Assembly: GCF_030269605.1 (NCBI RefSeq)
Contig: NZ_BSTQ01000002.1
Coordinates: 773,121 to 837,120 of the forward strand
Origin: Lentzea sp. NBRC 105346
Lineage (GTDB): Bacteria > Actinomycetota > Actinomycetes > Mycobacteriales > Pseudonocardiaceae
DNA: 64,000 bases
Reading direction: 5' to 3'
A program made the position numbers and the translations under genes. This document shows positions 23,807-32,226 of the stretch, one piece after another. The number at the start of each line of letters is the position of its first letter. Within the stretch, counting starts at the first letter, position 1. The notes under the pieces were generated by a model. The model worked only from the letters and a program-made list of their open reading frames with translations, did not search any database and was not told where the DNA came from.

Positions 23807-23854
23807 GGTCGTGAGTGCTTTCCGTCGCCATGGCGACGGAAAGCACTCACGACC
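23807..23854. repeat. 48-bp perfect palindrome, dispersed repeat copy A
   Basis: A 24-bp arm beginning GGTCGTGAGTGCTTTCCGTC pairs with its exact complement with no loop (CCATGG at the centre). It lies between the sugar dehydrogenase and GH18 genes. A near-identical hairpin with a 4-base loop occurs at 34333-34380 after the GH5 gene. Both could terminate or attenuate transcription; their resemblance suggests a genome-wide REP-like element. Confidence 0.8.
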
Positions 23855-23864
23855 AGCGTGGGCG

Positions 23865-26282
23865 TCAGGCGATGGTGATCCGGAAGATCTTGTCCGAGCC
23901 GTCCGCGGCTCCACCGTTGTTGTCGCAGTTGGTCGTGCTCAGCCACAGCTGGTCGGCGCCCGGCACCTTGGTGACCGTGCGCAGGCGTCCGTACGTGCCG
24001 ACGTAGTACGCCGTCGCCGTGCCGACGCTCTCGGTGTCACCGTTGATCGGGATCCGCCACAGCCGCTCACCGCGCAGCGCGCCCATGTAGATGACGTTGC
24101 GGACGATCGCGATGCCGCTGGGCGACGCGCTGCTCACCGACCACGTCTTCTTCGGGTTCTCCATGCCCGTGACCGAGCACGTGCCCTCACAGGTCGGCCA
24201 GCCGTAGTTGCGGCCCGGCTTGATCAGGTTGAGCTCGTCGTAGGAGCTGTTGCCGAACTCCGCCTCCCACAGCCGCCCGTTGCGGTCGAACGCCAGGCCC
24301 TGCGGGTTGCGGTGCCCGTAGCTGTAGACGAGCGTGCCGAACGGGTTGCCCGGCGCGGGCTGACCCGTCGTGGTCATCCGCAGGATCTTGCCGTTGAGCG
24401 AGCTCTTGTCCTGGGCGAGGCTCGAGGTCTGCGCGTCACCGGTGCTCGCGTACAGGTAGCCATCCGGACCGAACGCCAGCCGGCCGCCGTTGTGGTAGCG
24501 GTTCTTCTTGATCCCGCTGACCAGTGTGGTGTACCCGCTGAGCGACGTGCCGCTGTAGGTCATCCGGACGATCCGGTTGCCCTCCGAGGCCGTGTGCATG
24601 AAGTAGACGTAGTGGTTGCTCGCCCAGTTCGGGTCGACGGCGACGCCGAGCAGACCGCCCTCGCCGTCGGTGGTCACCACGTTCGGGACGGAGCCGACCT
24701 GGGTCTTGGTGCCGTTGAGCGCGACCTTCCAGACGCGGAAGTCGTCGCGTTCGGTCACCAGTGCCGTCTGACCGTCGGGCATGAAGTAGGTGCCCCACGG
24801 AATGGTCAGTCCGGTCGTGATGGTGGTGATGCTGGACGGAACGCCGCCGTCGGTGGTGCACGGGCTCGTCCGGAACGACACCGAGTTGCTCTGGGCCGAG
24901 ACGTTGCCCGCGGCGTCCCTCGCCACGACGTGCAGGGTGTACGGGCTGTCGCACGCCAGACCGGTCACCGTGGTCGAGGTGGCGGGCGGGTTTCCGGTGA
25001 CCGTCTTGTAGACCGAGGTACCGCTGCGCACGTCGTACGCGGTGACGGCGACGTTGTCGGTGGAGGCCGTCCAGCTCAGGCCCGCACTGGTCGACCCGAC
25101 GCTCGACTGCGTCAGGTTCGCCGGCGCGGTGGGCGCCACCACGTCCGAACTGGGCGAGGTCGTGCAGATCGCCTGGGCGCTGCTCTGCGACACGTTGCCC
25201 GCGGCGTCACGCGCGAACACCGACAGCCGGTACTGCGTGTTGGGCGTCAGGCCGGTCAGGTTCTTGGTGGTGCTGCTGCCCGGCGCCTCGCCGAGCTTGT
25301 TGCCGTCGTGGTAGATGTCGTACGCGACCACGCCGACGTTGTCCGTCGAGGCTCCCCACGTCAGGGTCAGGCTGTTCTCGGTGATGTTGCTGCAGCTGGG
25401 CTGTCCCGGCGTGGTCGGAACCTGGGTGTCGGGCGACAGGCCCGCGCGGAGGCGGTCGACGTTCGGCCCACCGTTGATCGTGGTGGACGTCGCGCGGATC
25501 TTGTTCGTGCCCGCGTTCAGTGTCGCGGTGAACGTCGCGTCCGCCCACGTGTCCCAGGTCGTGGTGCCGCCGAACGCCATCTCGTCGCGCACGAGGGTGC
25601 CGTTCACCGTGATGTCCATCGGCCGGTTCGTCGTGGTTCCGTTGGAGTACCGGATGGTCAGGCCCACGGCGCCCGCCGCGGCGGCGTCGACCGTCCACTC
25701 GACATAGCTGCCGACCACGTTGTCGTAGTTGACGAAACCGGTCCCGGTGAAGCCGGTGTGGTTGGACTCCACCACACCCTGCGAGATCGTCGCCGTCTCG
25801 GCCTGGTAGTCACTGGTGGGCGCCGCGACCTCGACCGCGAGGTAGTCGAGGTTCGGCCCGCCGTTGACGGTCGTCGCGGTCGCCCGGATCGTGTTCGCGC
25901 CCGCCCTGACCGCCGCCTGAACCGACTTGGACTGCCAGGTGTCCCAGGAACCCGTGCCGGGGAAGGACAACTCGTCCGAGACGAGCGTGCCGTTGACCGT
26001 GATGTCCAGCGGCCGGCCCGTCGTGGTGCCATTGGCATAGCTGAACGTCAGCGTCGCCGTGCCCGCGGTGGCGGCGTCGACCGTCCACTCGACGTAGCTG
26101 CCGACCACGTTGTCGTAGTTGACGAAACCGCTGCCGCTGAAGCCCGTGTGGTTGGACTCGGCCACGCCCTGCGAGATCGTCGCGCTCTCCGCCTCGTACC
26201 GGACGGGTGCCGCGGACACCGGTGCCGACAAGGCGGCGACCAGGCCCACCGCAAGTAATGCCGCTGTGCGTTTCCTTCTCAT
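23865..26282 (-). CDS. Secreted CBM35-CBM35-FN3-FN3 PQQ sugar dehydrogenase
   Basis: 805 residues: signal peptide (1-25), CBM35 x2 (about 28-150 and 158-280), two fibronectin type III domains (about 290-375 and 380-465) and a six-bladed beta-propeller of the soluble PQQ glucose/sorbosone dehydrogenase family. The propeller shows ERDDFRVWKV, GEGGLLGVAVDP, YHNGGRLAFGPDG and YGHRNPQGLAFD, which include PQQ- and calcium-site stretches. It would oxidise sugar ends at a polysaccharide surface. No pqq biosynthesis genes are in the window. It lies 12 bases after the lyase-like gene, probably in one transcript with it. Confidence 0.88.
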   Translation of the reverse strand: MRRKRTAALLAVGLVAALSAPVSAAPVRYEAESATISQGVAESNHTGFSGSGFVNYDNVVGSYVEWTVDAATAGTATLTFSYANGTTTGRPLDITVNGTLVSDELSFPGTGSWDTWQSKSVQAAVRAGANTIRATATTVNGGPNLDYLAVEVAAPTSDYQAETATISQGVVESNHTGFTGTGFVNYDNVVGSYVEWTVDAAAAGAVGLTIRYSNGTTTNRPMDITVNGTLVRDEMAFGGTTTWDTWADATFTATLNAGTNKIRATSTTINGGPNVDRLRAGLSPDTQVPTTPGQPSCSNITENSLTLTWGASTDNVGVVAYDIYHDGNKLGEAPGSSTTKNLTGLTPNTQYRLSVFARDAAGNVSQSSAQAICTTSPSSDVVAPTAPANLTQSSVGSTSAGLSWTASTDNVAVTAYDVRSGTSVYKTVTGNPPATSTTVTGLACDSPYTLHVVARDAAGNVSAQSNSVSFRTSPCTTDGGVPSSITTITTGLTIPWGTYFMPDGQTALVTERDDFRVWKVALNGTKTQVGSVPNVVTTDGEGGLLGVAVDPNWASNHYVYFMHTASEGNRIVRMTYSGTSLSGYTTLVSGIKKNRYHNGGRLAFGPDGYLYASTGDAQTSSLAQDKSSLNGKILRMTTTGQPAPGNPFGTLVYSYGHRNPQGLAFDRNGRLWEAEFGNSSYDELNLIKPGRNYGWPTCEGTCSVTGMENPKKTWSVSSASPSGIAIVRNVIYMGALRGERLWRIPINGDTESVGTATAYYVGTYGRLRTVTKVPGADQLWLSTTNCDNNGGAADGSDKIFRITIA

Positions 26283-26294
26283 GGCCCGCTCCTG

Positions 26295-27476
26295 TCAGCT
26301 GACGGTGATCTTGTCGAGGTTGGGTCCGCCGTTGGCGGTCGTCGCGGTCGCCCGGATCTTGTTGGTTCCTGCGTTGAGCGCCACGGTTCTGGTGACGGTC
26401 TGCCAGGTGTCCCAGGTGGACGTTCCGGCGAATCCGAGCTCGTCGACGGCAAGAGCACCGTTGACCGTGATGTCCATCGGCCGGTTCGTCGTGGTGCCGT
26501 TGGAATATCGGAACGTCAGCGTCGCCGAGCCCGCTGCGGCGGCGTCCACGGTGAACTCGACATAGCTGCCGGTCACGTTGTCGTAGTTCACGAATCCCGT
26601 GCCGGTGAAGCCGGTGTGGTTGGACTCCACGACGCCCTGCGAGATCGTCGCGTTCTCGGCCTGGTAGTCGGCCGAGGGTGCCGACGTCAGCTGGTATGCC
26701 CGCATGTTGGTCAGCAACAGATAGCAGTCCTGCAGCGAGCCGGAGGTGTCGCCGAGCGAACGGTAGATGCCCCACTTCGGCCGCACGCGGTCGTCCAGCC
26801 ACGTGTCGACGCCGGACTTCGAGGCGTCGATGACCGTGCTCGTGCCGTTGCGCACGACCCAGCGCACCCAGCCGTTCGGCGCGTCGTCGATCTTCATCTC
26901 GAACTCGACGTCGACCCATCGGTTCTGCAGCGGGTCCAGGTCGACCGCGCCGACCAGGGTGTTCGACCCGACGACCTTCAGCTCGATCTTGGGCACACCG
27001 CTGTAGCGCCGCAGGGACATCACGACGATCGGCGCGGTGTCCGTACCGGGCATCTTCATCTGCATGATGTGCGTGAAGGTGGTGGTCGCCTTCAGCGAGC
27101 TCGGGATGAACATCGACTGGGTGAACCGCCAGGTCTGCCCCTTGAGCAGGCTCAGATAGTCACCACCGGCGGGCGACCGCATGCCCTTGACCTCCTGGCG
27201 CTGCCGGTCGGTCGACGAGTCGCGGTCCACCATGTGCATGTTGAAGCGGAAGTTGTTGTCCTGCACGAAGATGTGCGGCTGGCCTTCCGGATGCGAGTTC
27301 GCCCGGTCGTCCTCGACGCCCTCGAAGGCGTCGAGGCCGTCGGTGCTCGCCTCCGGGGCCCAGCGCAGCTGCCAGGCCGCCTGCGCGGCGGCGGTCGGCT
27401 GGGCCAGCGTGAGACCGGCGAGGAGCAGGGAGCCGCACAGGGTTGTCAACAGCCGACGCCGCAGGGATGAAGCCAT
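26295..27476 (-). CDS. Secreted jelly-roll (polysaccharide lyase-like) protein with CBM35
   Basis: 393 residues: a signal peptide (1-33), a jelly-roll/concanavalin-type domain (about 35-265) and one CBM35 (about 268-393). The first domain contains DNNFRFNMHMVDRDS, RQEVKGMRSPAGGDYLSLL, TFTHIMQMKMPG and VWVRWVVR-like strands. This resembles heparin/alginate/glucuronan-type polysaccharide lyases, but no named family could be assigned. ATG 27476 is favoured over two upstream Met codons because GGAAGG is 6-7 bases away. As a lyase it would supply the unsaturated uronides that GH105 consumes; this is inference. Confidence 0.65.
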   Translation of the reverse strand: MASSLRRRLLTTLCGSLLLAGLTLAQPTAAAQAAWQLRWAPEASTDGLDAFEGVEDDRANSHPEGQPHIFVQDNNFRFNMHMVDRDSSTDRQRQEVKGMRSPAGGDYLSLLKGQTWRFTQSMFIPSSLKATTTFTHIMQMKMPGTDTAPIVVMSLRRYSGVPKIELKVVGSNTLVGAVDLDPLQNRWVDVEFEMKIDDAPNGWVRWVVRNGTSTVIDASKSGVDTWLDDRVRPKWGIYRSLGDTSGSLQDCYLLLTNMRAYQLTSAPSADYQAENATISQGVVESNHTGFTGTGFVNYDNVTGSYVEFTVDAAAAGSATLTFRYSNGTTTNRPMDITVNGALAVDELGFAGTSTWDTWQTVTRTVALNAGTNKIRATATTANGGPNLDKITVS

Positions 27477-27535
27477 TGCCGCACCTTCCATGGGGAATCG
27501 CGCCACCGGCAGGAACCGGTGGGCATAGTCAGGAA

Positions 27536-27563
27536 GGCCACCCCTGGCGGCGGTGGGGTGGCC
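27536..27563 (-). terminator. Hairpin terminator after the GH27 gene
   Basis: GGCCACCCC and GGGGTGGCC pair across a 10-base loop, 7 bases after the GH27 stop on the minus strand and before the lyase-like gene. Confidence 0.6.
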
Positions 27564-27569
27564 GTCCGG

Positions 27570-29555
27570 TCAACCGATGCTGATCTGGTCCAGGTTCGGG
27601 CCACCGTTGACGGTGGTGGCGGTGGCCCGGATGGTGTTGGCGCCCGCGGTGAGGTTCACCGTGAGGGTCGCGGTCTGCCAGTTGTCCCAAGTGGACGTTC
27701 CGGCGAACCCGAGTTCGTCCGCGGCGAGGGTGCCGTTGACAGTGATGTCCATCGGCCGGTTCGTGGTGGTGCCGTTGGCATAGCGCAACGTCACCGTCGC
27801 CGGACCCGTCGCAGCCGCGTTCACGGTGAACTGGACGTAGCTGCCGATCACGTTGTCGTAGTTGACGAACCCGGTCCCGGTGTAGCCGGTGTGGTTCGAC
27901 TCCACCACGCCCTGGGAGATCGTGGCGTTCTCCGCCTGGTACACCGTGGCGGGCGGCGGTGCCGTGGCGACAGACACGTCGAGGTAGTCCAGGTTGGGAC
28001 CGCCGTTGGCGGTCGTCGCGGCCGCCCGGACCAGGTTGGCGCCGGCGTTCAGGTTCACCGTGACGACGCTGGTGCGCCACAGGCTCCAGGCGCCGCTGCC
28101 GGGGAACGACAGCTCGTCGGCGGCCAGGACGCCGTTGACGGTGACGTCCATCGGCCGGTTGGTCGTGGTGCCGTTGGCGTAGTCGAACACCAGCGTGGCG
28201 GGACCGGCCTGGGCGGCGTTCACCGTCCATTCCACCGCGGAGCCGGTGACGTTGGCGTAGTTGACGAACCCGGTGCCGGAGAACCCGGAGTGGTTGGACT
28301 CGACCACACCCTGCGAGATGGTCCCGCGCTCGGCCTCGTAACGGTTGGACGTACCCGCCCGCGAGACCCGATACAGGACCGTGCCGTGCGGCGGCACCGA
28401 GGCGCTGATCGCACCCGTGGTGGTGCGGATGCTCTTGGTCCACAGGTCCTTGAGCGTGTACTGCGGCGAACCGCCCAGGCCGATCGCCGACGCGGTCGTG
28501 CCGATCGTCGCGGTCGCGGTCGTCTCGTTCGACAACGCGACCGCGCGGTCACCGTTGGCCAGCACCTTGCTGTAGACGACGAGTCCATTGGAACTGCTGA
28601 TGACCGTGCCCTGCCTGCCGAGCGGATCCTGGTCCACCGCGATCACGTCGGTGTTCTTCAGGATCGTGAACGTGTCATCGTTCACCTTGCGCAGGTCGGC
28701 GCCGATCAGCAGGGGCGCGGACATGATCGCCCACAGGCTGAAGTGCGTGCGGTACTCGGTGGCGGTCATGCCGCCGTTGCCGACCTCGAGCATGTCCGGG
28801 TCGTTCCAGTGCCCCGGACCGGCGTACTGGGCGAGGCCGCGGTTCGCCTGCGCCTTGCCGATCATGCTCGTCCAGTTGTCGCTGATGTCGCCGGTGGTGC
28901 GCCACAGGTTGCCGACGTCCTCGCCCCACGTCCACACCTTGGGGTCGGACCGGCCCCACTCGCAGATGCTGTAGACGATCGGCCGGCCGGTCGCCTTCAG
29001 CGCGTCGCGCATGGTGGTGTAGCGCTGGACGGCGTCGACACCCTGGTTGTTGCAGTTGTCGTACTTGAGGTAGTCCACTCCCCACGACGCGAACAGCCGG
29101 GCGTCGGAGTACTCGTGCCCGAGCGCGCCGGGGAACCCGGCCGTGTTGCAGGTCTTGGTACCCGCGCTGGTGTAGATGCCGAACTTGAGCCCTTTGGAGT
29201 GGACGTAGTCGGCGAGTCCCTTGATGCCGTTGGGAAAACGGGCCGGGTCCGGAACGAGGTTGCCCTGGGAGTCGCGTTGCGGCAGAGCCCAGCAGTCGTC
29301 GATGTTCACGTACTGATAGCCGACGTCCTTCAGACCGCGCGAGACGAAGATGTCCGCAATGGACTTGATCATCGCCTCGTTGAAGGTCGAGGTGCAGTGC
29401 GTGGTGTTCCAGTTGTTGAAGCCCATGGGCGGCGTGCGGGCCAGGCCGTTCTCGAGGGCCCGCGCCGGCGGGGGCGTCGCGATCTGGGTGACTGCGGTCA
29501 GCAGGACGGTGATGAGGGCCGCTGAGAGCGGGCGAAGGCAGGGCGATCTTCGCAC
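27570..29555 (-). CDS. Secreted GH27 alpha-galactosidase with two CBM35 modules
   Basis: 661 residues: a signal peptide (1-35), a GH27 barrel (about 37-400), then two CBM35 modules (about 404-525 and 537-661). The barrel shows PPMGFNNWN, YVNIDDCWA, YLKYDNCN with the nucleophile Asp, and RTTGDISDNW with the acid/base Asp. GH27 enzymes release terminal alpha-galactose (or beta-arabinopyranose) with retention. GTG 29555 is supported by GAGGAG 8 bases upstream; a longer frame to 29615 has no such site. The enzyme could debranch galactomannan, arabinogalactan or similar plant glycans. It is divergent from GH29. Confidence 0.93.
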   Translation of the reverse strand: MRRSPCLRPLSAALITVLLTAVTQIATPPPARALENGLARTPPMGFNNWNTTHCTSTFNEAMIKSIADIFVSRGLKDVGYQYVNIDDCWALPQRDSQGNLVPDPARFPNGIKGLADYVHSKGLKFGIYTSAGTKTCNTAGFPGALGHEYSDARLFASWGVDYLKYDNCNNQGVDAVQRYTTMRDALKATGRPIVYSICEWGRSDPKVWTWGEDVGNLWRTTGDISDNWTSMIGKAQANRGLAQYAGPGHWNDPDMLEVGNGGMTATEYRTHFSLWAIMSAPLLIGADLRKVNDDTFTILKNTDVIAVDQDPLGRQGTVISSSNGLVVYSKVLANGDRAVALSNETTATATIGTTASAIGLGGSPQYTLKDLWTKSIRTTTGAISASVPPHGTVLYRVSRAGTSNRYEAERGTISQGVVESNHSGFSGTGFVNYANVTGSAVEWTVNAAQAGPATLVFDYANGTTTNRPMDVTVNGVLAADELSFPGSGAWSLWRTSVVTVNLNAGANLVRAAATTANGGPNLDYLDVSVATAPPPATVYQAENATISQGVVESNHTGYTGTGFVNYDNVIGSYVQFTVNAAATGPATVTLRYANGTTTNRPMDITVNGTLAADELGFAGTSTWDNWQTATLTVNLTAGANTIRATATTVNGGPNLDQISIG

Positions 29556-30012
29556 GGACGTAACTCCTCGGATCCGGGGGCAGCGGATGCCCCGGAGTGG
29601 TCGAGGTGGCAACACGTCCGTCCGACCGGTGCCGAGCAGGAAAACACCCGTCGCGCGTTTCTCTCACCCCAAGGCCACCTCGACTCGGGACGAAAGATAG
29701 GAGGTCTAGTCCATCAATGCGAGATGTAAGTAAAGGGCTCTGTCAAGTCCGTGTCAAGCGTTGTGGGCGCCGGATAGAGAACTTTGTTTCCTGACAAGGG
29801 TTTCGACGTCTCATTGCCCCGCAGCTACGCGCCGGATCCGACGTTTGGTCGTTATCGCGATCGGCCAAACGGGTCATTCGTCCCATGAATACGTTGAAAC
29901 TCGCCGTTGACGTCGCGGTGTAACCGGTCGCATGCTCTATGGCGCTCACAGTGGATTGATCGGATCTCTGGCCGCCGCCTCCTTATCCGCCGCACCTGTG
30001 GGAGGAAACCCC
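29556..30012. other. Divergent control region between GH27 and GH29
   Basis: About 450 bases without coding bias, A/T-richer than their surroundings. The region holds tandem TTGACA boxes on the minus strand (29741-29757) and an imperfect inverted repeat, GTTTGGTCG/CGGCCAAAC, at 29843-29870. The repeat is a plausible operator for a sugar-responsive repressor. The left flank (29600-29700) contains the GH27 leader. No regulator gene was recognised in the hydrolase locus itself. Confidence 0.45.
29729..29757 (-). promoter_or_regulatory. Candidate promoter of the GH27 gene
   Basis: On the minus strand TTGACA (29757-29752) and TTTACT (29734-29729) are 17 bases apart, about 174 bases upstream of GTG 29555. 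A second TTGACA at 29746-29741 lies 11 bases downstream of the first, one helical turn away. Confidence 0.4.
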
Positions 30013-32199
30013 GTGCGCAGAAATCCGGGCAAGAGAGCCTGGCCCTGTCTGGCCGCCCTGTTGATCGCCATCGGCGCGTTGGTCGCGCTTCCGCCGCCGT
30101 CCGCTCACGCCGAGCTGAACCATCCGCGGCAGCAGTTCCTGCGCGACTCCACCGGCGGGTTGTTCCTGCACTGGGGCATGCGCACGTCGCCCGGCTACAC
30201 GAGTTGCGGCGCCTGGGAGTCGGCCGTCACCAACGGCGGCTGGAACCCCGGCTACTGGGTCGACGAGACCAGGAAGCTGCACGGCCAGTACCTGGTGCTG
30301 GCCACGTTCCACAGCCGGCTCGGCTACGCGCGGCCGTGGCCGTCGGCGATCCCGGGCAGCTGTCACACCAACCGCGACCTGCTCGGCGAGCTGATCACCG
30401 CGGCGTCGGCCAAGGGACTGAAGGTCATCCTGTACATGACCGACGATCCACAGTGGCACGCCGAAGGCCTGCCCGCGGGCAGCAGCTGGCTGAACTCCAG
30501 CGCGTACTCGCAGTACAAGGGGCACAGCGTCGACCTGACCACGCGGGACGGCTTCGGCGAGTTCGGCTACGACAACTTCGTCGAGGTCATGCAGCGCTAC
30601 CCGAGCCTCGGCGGGTTCTGGATCGACAACGACAACGGGTACTGGGAGCAGCACGGGTTGTACGAGCGGATCCGCAGCGAGCGACCGGACTTCACGCTCA
30701 GCAACAACAACGAGGACACGCCGATCATGGACATGATCAGCAACGAGCAGAAGACCGGCATGACGCCGAACTACGACTACCCGCAGGCGGTCTACACCGC
30801 CGCGCCGCGGTTGATCGAGGCCGACTTCAAGCTGCCGAGCTCCGGCGCCTGGTGGTACACCGGCACGGATTCCACAGTGGATTACAAGCTCACCCTCGGC
30901 AGGCTGATCACCTGCGCCGGGTCGTCGGTCAAGGCGTTGATGGCGGAGACGCCGATGGTCAACGGCCGGATGCCGGCGAACCAGGAGGCGTTCAACAACT
31001 TCGCGAACGGCTACCTGAACACCATCTGGGAGTCGATCGGCGGCACCGAGGGCGGCGGCTACCTGCGCGGCGGGCTCAAGCCCGGCTTCTGGAACGACGG
31101 CGCGCACGGCGTGACGACCATCAGCAAGACCAATCCCGACCTGCACTACGTCCACGTGGTCACCCGTCCGTCGGGCAGCACGCTGCGCTTGCGGGACAAC
31201 GGCTACCGGGTCACCCGCGTCAGCGATCTGCGCACCGGGGCCGCGGTCGCCTTCTCCCAGGGCGGCGGGAACCTGACGATCACCGGAGTGTCCACCTGGG
31301 ACCAGTACGACACGGTGTTCAAGGTGGAGACCGCGGGCCGCGAGGGCATCTACCCGCCCTCGTCGTACACGATGAGCGCCAGTGCCTCGGCGAGCGGGCA
31401 CGGTGCCCCGGCCGCGGCGGACGGCGACTACCTGACGTACTGGGACAGCAACAAGACCACGCCGGTGTCACTGCGGTTCGACCTCGGCTCGGCCAAGCGC
31501 GTGCAGTACATCGGGATCAACCAGCGCGAGGACTCGGTGAGCTATGCCCGTTCGGGTACCGAGCAGTCCGCGCGCATCCGCGACTACCGCGTCTACGTCA
31601 GCGCCGACGGGACCAACTGGGGCACCCCGGTCAAGACGGGCACCCTGCCCAGCCACCGCGGCGTCGCGTTCGTCGACATCCCCGCCACGACCACGCGGCA
31701 CGTGCGGCTCGAGGTCGTCAACACCCACGCCGCGTCCACCGACACCACCCGCTACCAGCGACTGCGCGTCGACGAGGCGTGGATCGGCTCGGACTACGCC
31801 GGTACGACGGCGCCGTCGAGCCGCTACGAGGCGGAGAACGCCACGATCTCCCAAGGCTTGGTGGAGTCGAACCACACCGGCTACACCGGCACCGGCTTCG
31901 TCAACTACGACAACCTGACCGGTAGCTACGTCGAGTTCACGGTCAACGCCGCCGCGGCGGGGACGGCGACGCTGACGTTCCGATACGCCAACGGCACCAC
32001 CACGAACCGGCCGATGGACATCACCGTCAACGGCACGCTCGCCGCGGACGAACTCGCGTTCATCGGAACGTCCACTTGGGACATGTGGCAGACCAAGTCC
32101 GTTCAAGTGACGCTCAACGCGGGCGCCAACAAGATCCGCGCCACCGCCACGACCACCAACGGCGGCCCCAACGTCGACCACCTCGTAGTGGCCCCGTAG
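30013..32199 (+). CDS. Secreted GH29-like alpha-L-fucosidase with F5/8C and CBM35 modules
   Basis: 728 residues: signal peptide (1-35), a GH29-like catalytic region (about 37-455), a discoidin/F5/8-type C (CBM32-like) module (about 458-600) and one CBM35 (about 604-728). The catalytic part has GLFLHWGMRTSPG, KGLKVILYMTDDPQW and GFWIDNDNGYW, where the middle Asp matches the GH29 nucleophile position; the usual HDGF motif is replaced, so activity could differ from alpha-L-fucosidase. GTG 30013 has GGGAGGAAA 7-8 bases upstream. It is followed 27 bases later by the GH5 gene, probably in one transcript. Confidence 0.78.
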   Translation: MRRNPGKRAWPCLAALLIAIGALVALPPPSAHAELNHPRQQFLRDSTGGLFLHWGMRTSPGYTSCGAWESAVTNGGWNPGYWVDETRKLHGQYLVLATFHSRLGYARPWPSAIPGSCHTNRDLLGELITAASAKGLKVILYMTDDPQWHAEGLPAGSSWLNSSAYSQYKGHSVDLTTRDGFGEFGYDNFVEVMQRYPSLGGFWIDNDNGYWEQHGLYERIRSERPDFTLSNNNEDTPIMDMISNEQKTGMTPNYDYPQAVYTAAPRLIEADFKLPSSGAWWYTGTDSTVDYKLTLGRLITCAGSSVKALMAETPMVNGRMPANQEAFNNFANGYLNTIWESIGGTEGGGYLRGGLKPGFWNDGAHGVTTISKTNPDLHYVHVVTRPSGSTLRLRDNGYRVTRVSDLRTGAAVAFSQGGGNLTITGVSTWDQYDTVFKVETAGREGIYPPSSYTMSASASASGHGAPAAADGDYLTYWDSNKTTPVSLRFDLGSAKRVQYIGINQREDSVSYARSGTEQSARIRDYRVYVSADGTNWGTPVKTGTLPSHRGVAFVDIPATTTRHVRLEVVNTHAASTDTTRYQRLRVDEAWIGSDYAGTTAPSSRYEAENATISQGLVESNHTGYTGTGFVNYDNLTGSYVEFTVNAAAAGTATLTFRYANGTTTNRPMDITVNGTLAADELAFIGTSTWDMWQTKSVQVTLNAGANKIRATATTTNGGPNVDHLVVAP

Positions 32200-32226
32200 C
32201 AACCCTGCATCCCGTCGGAGGAACCT

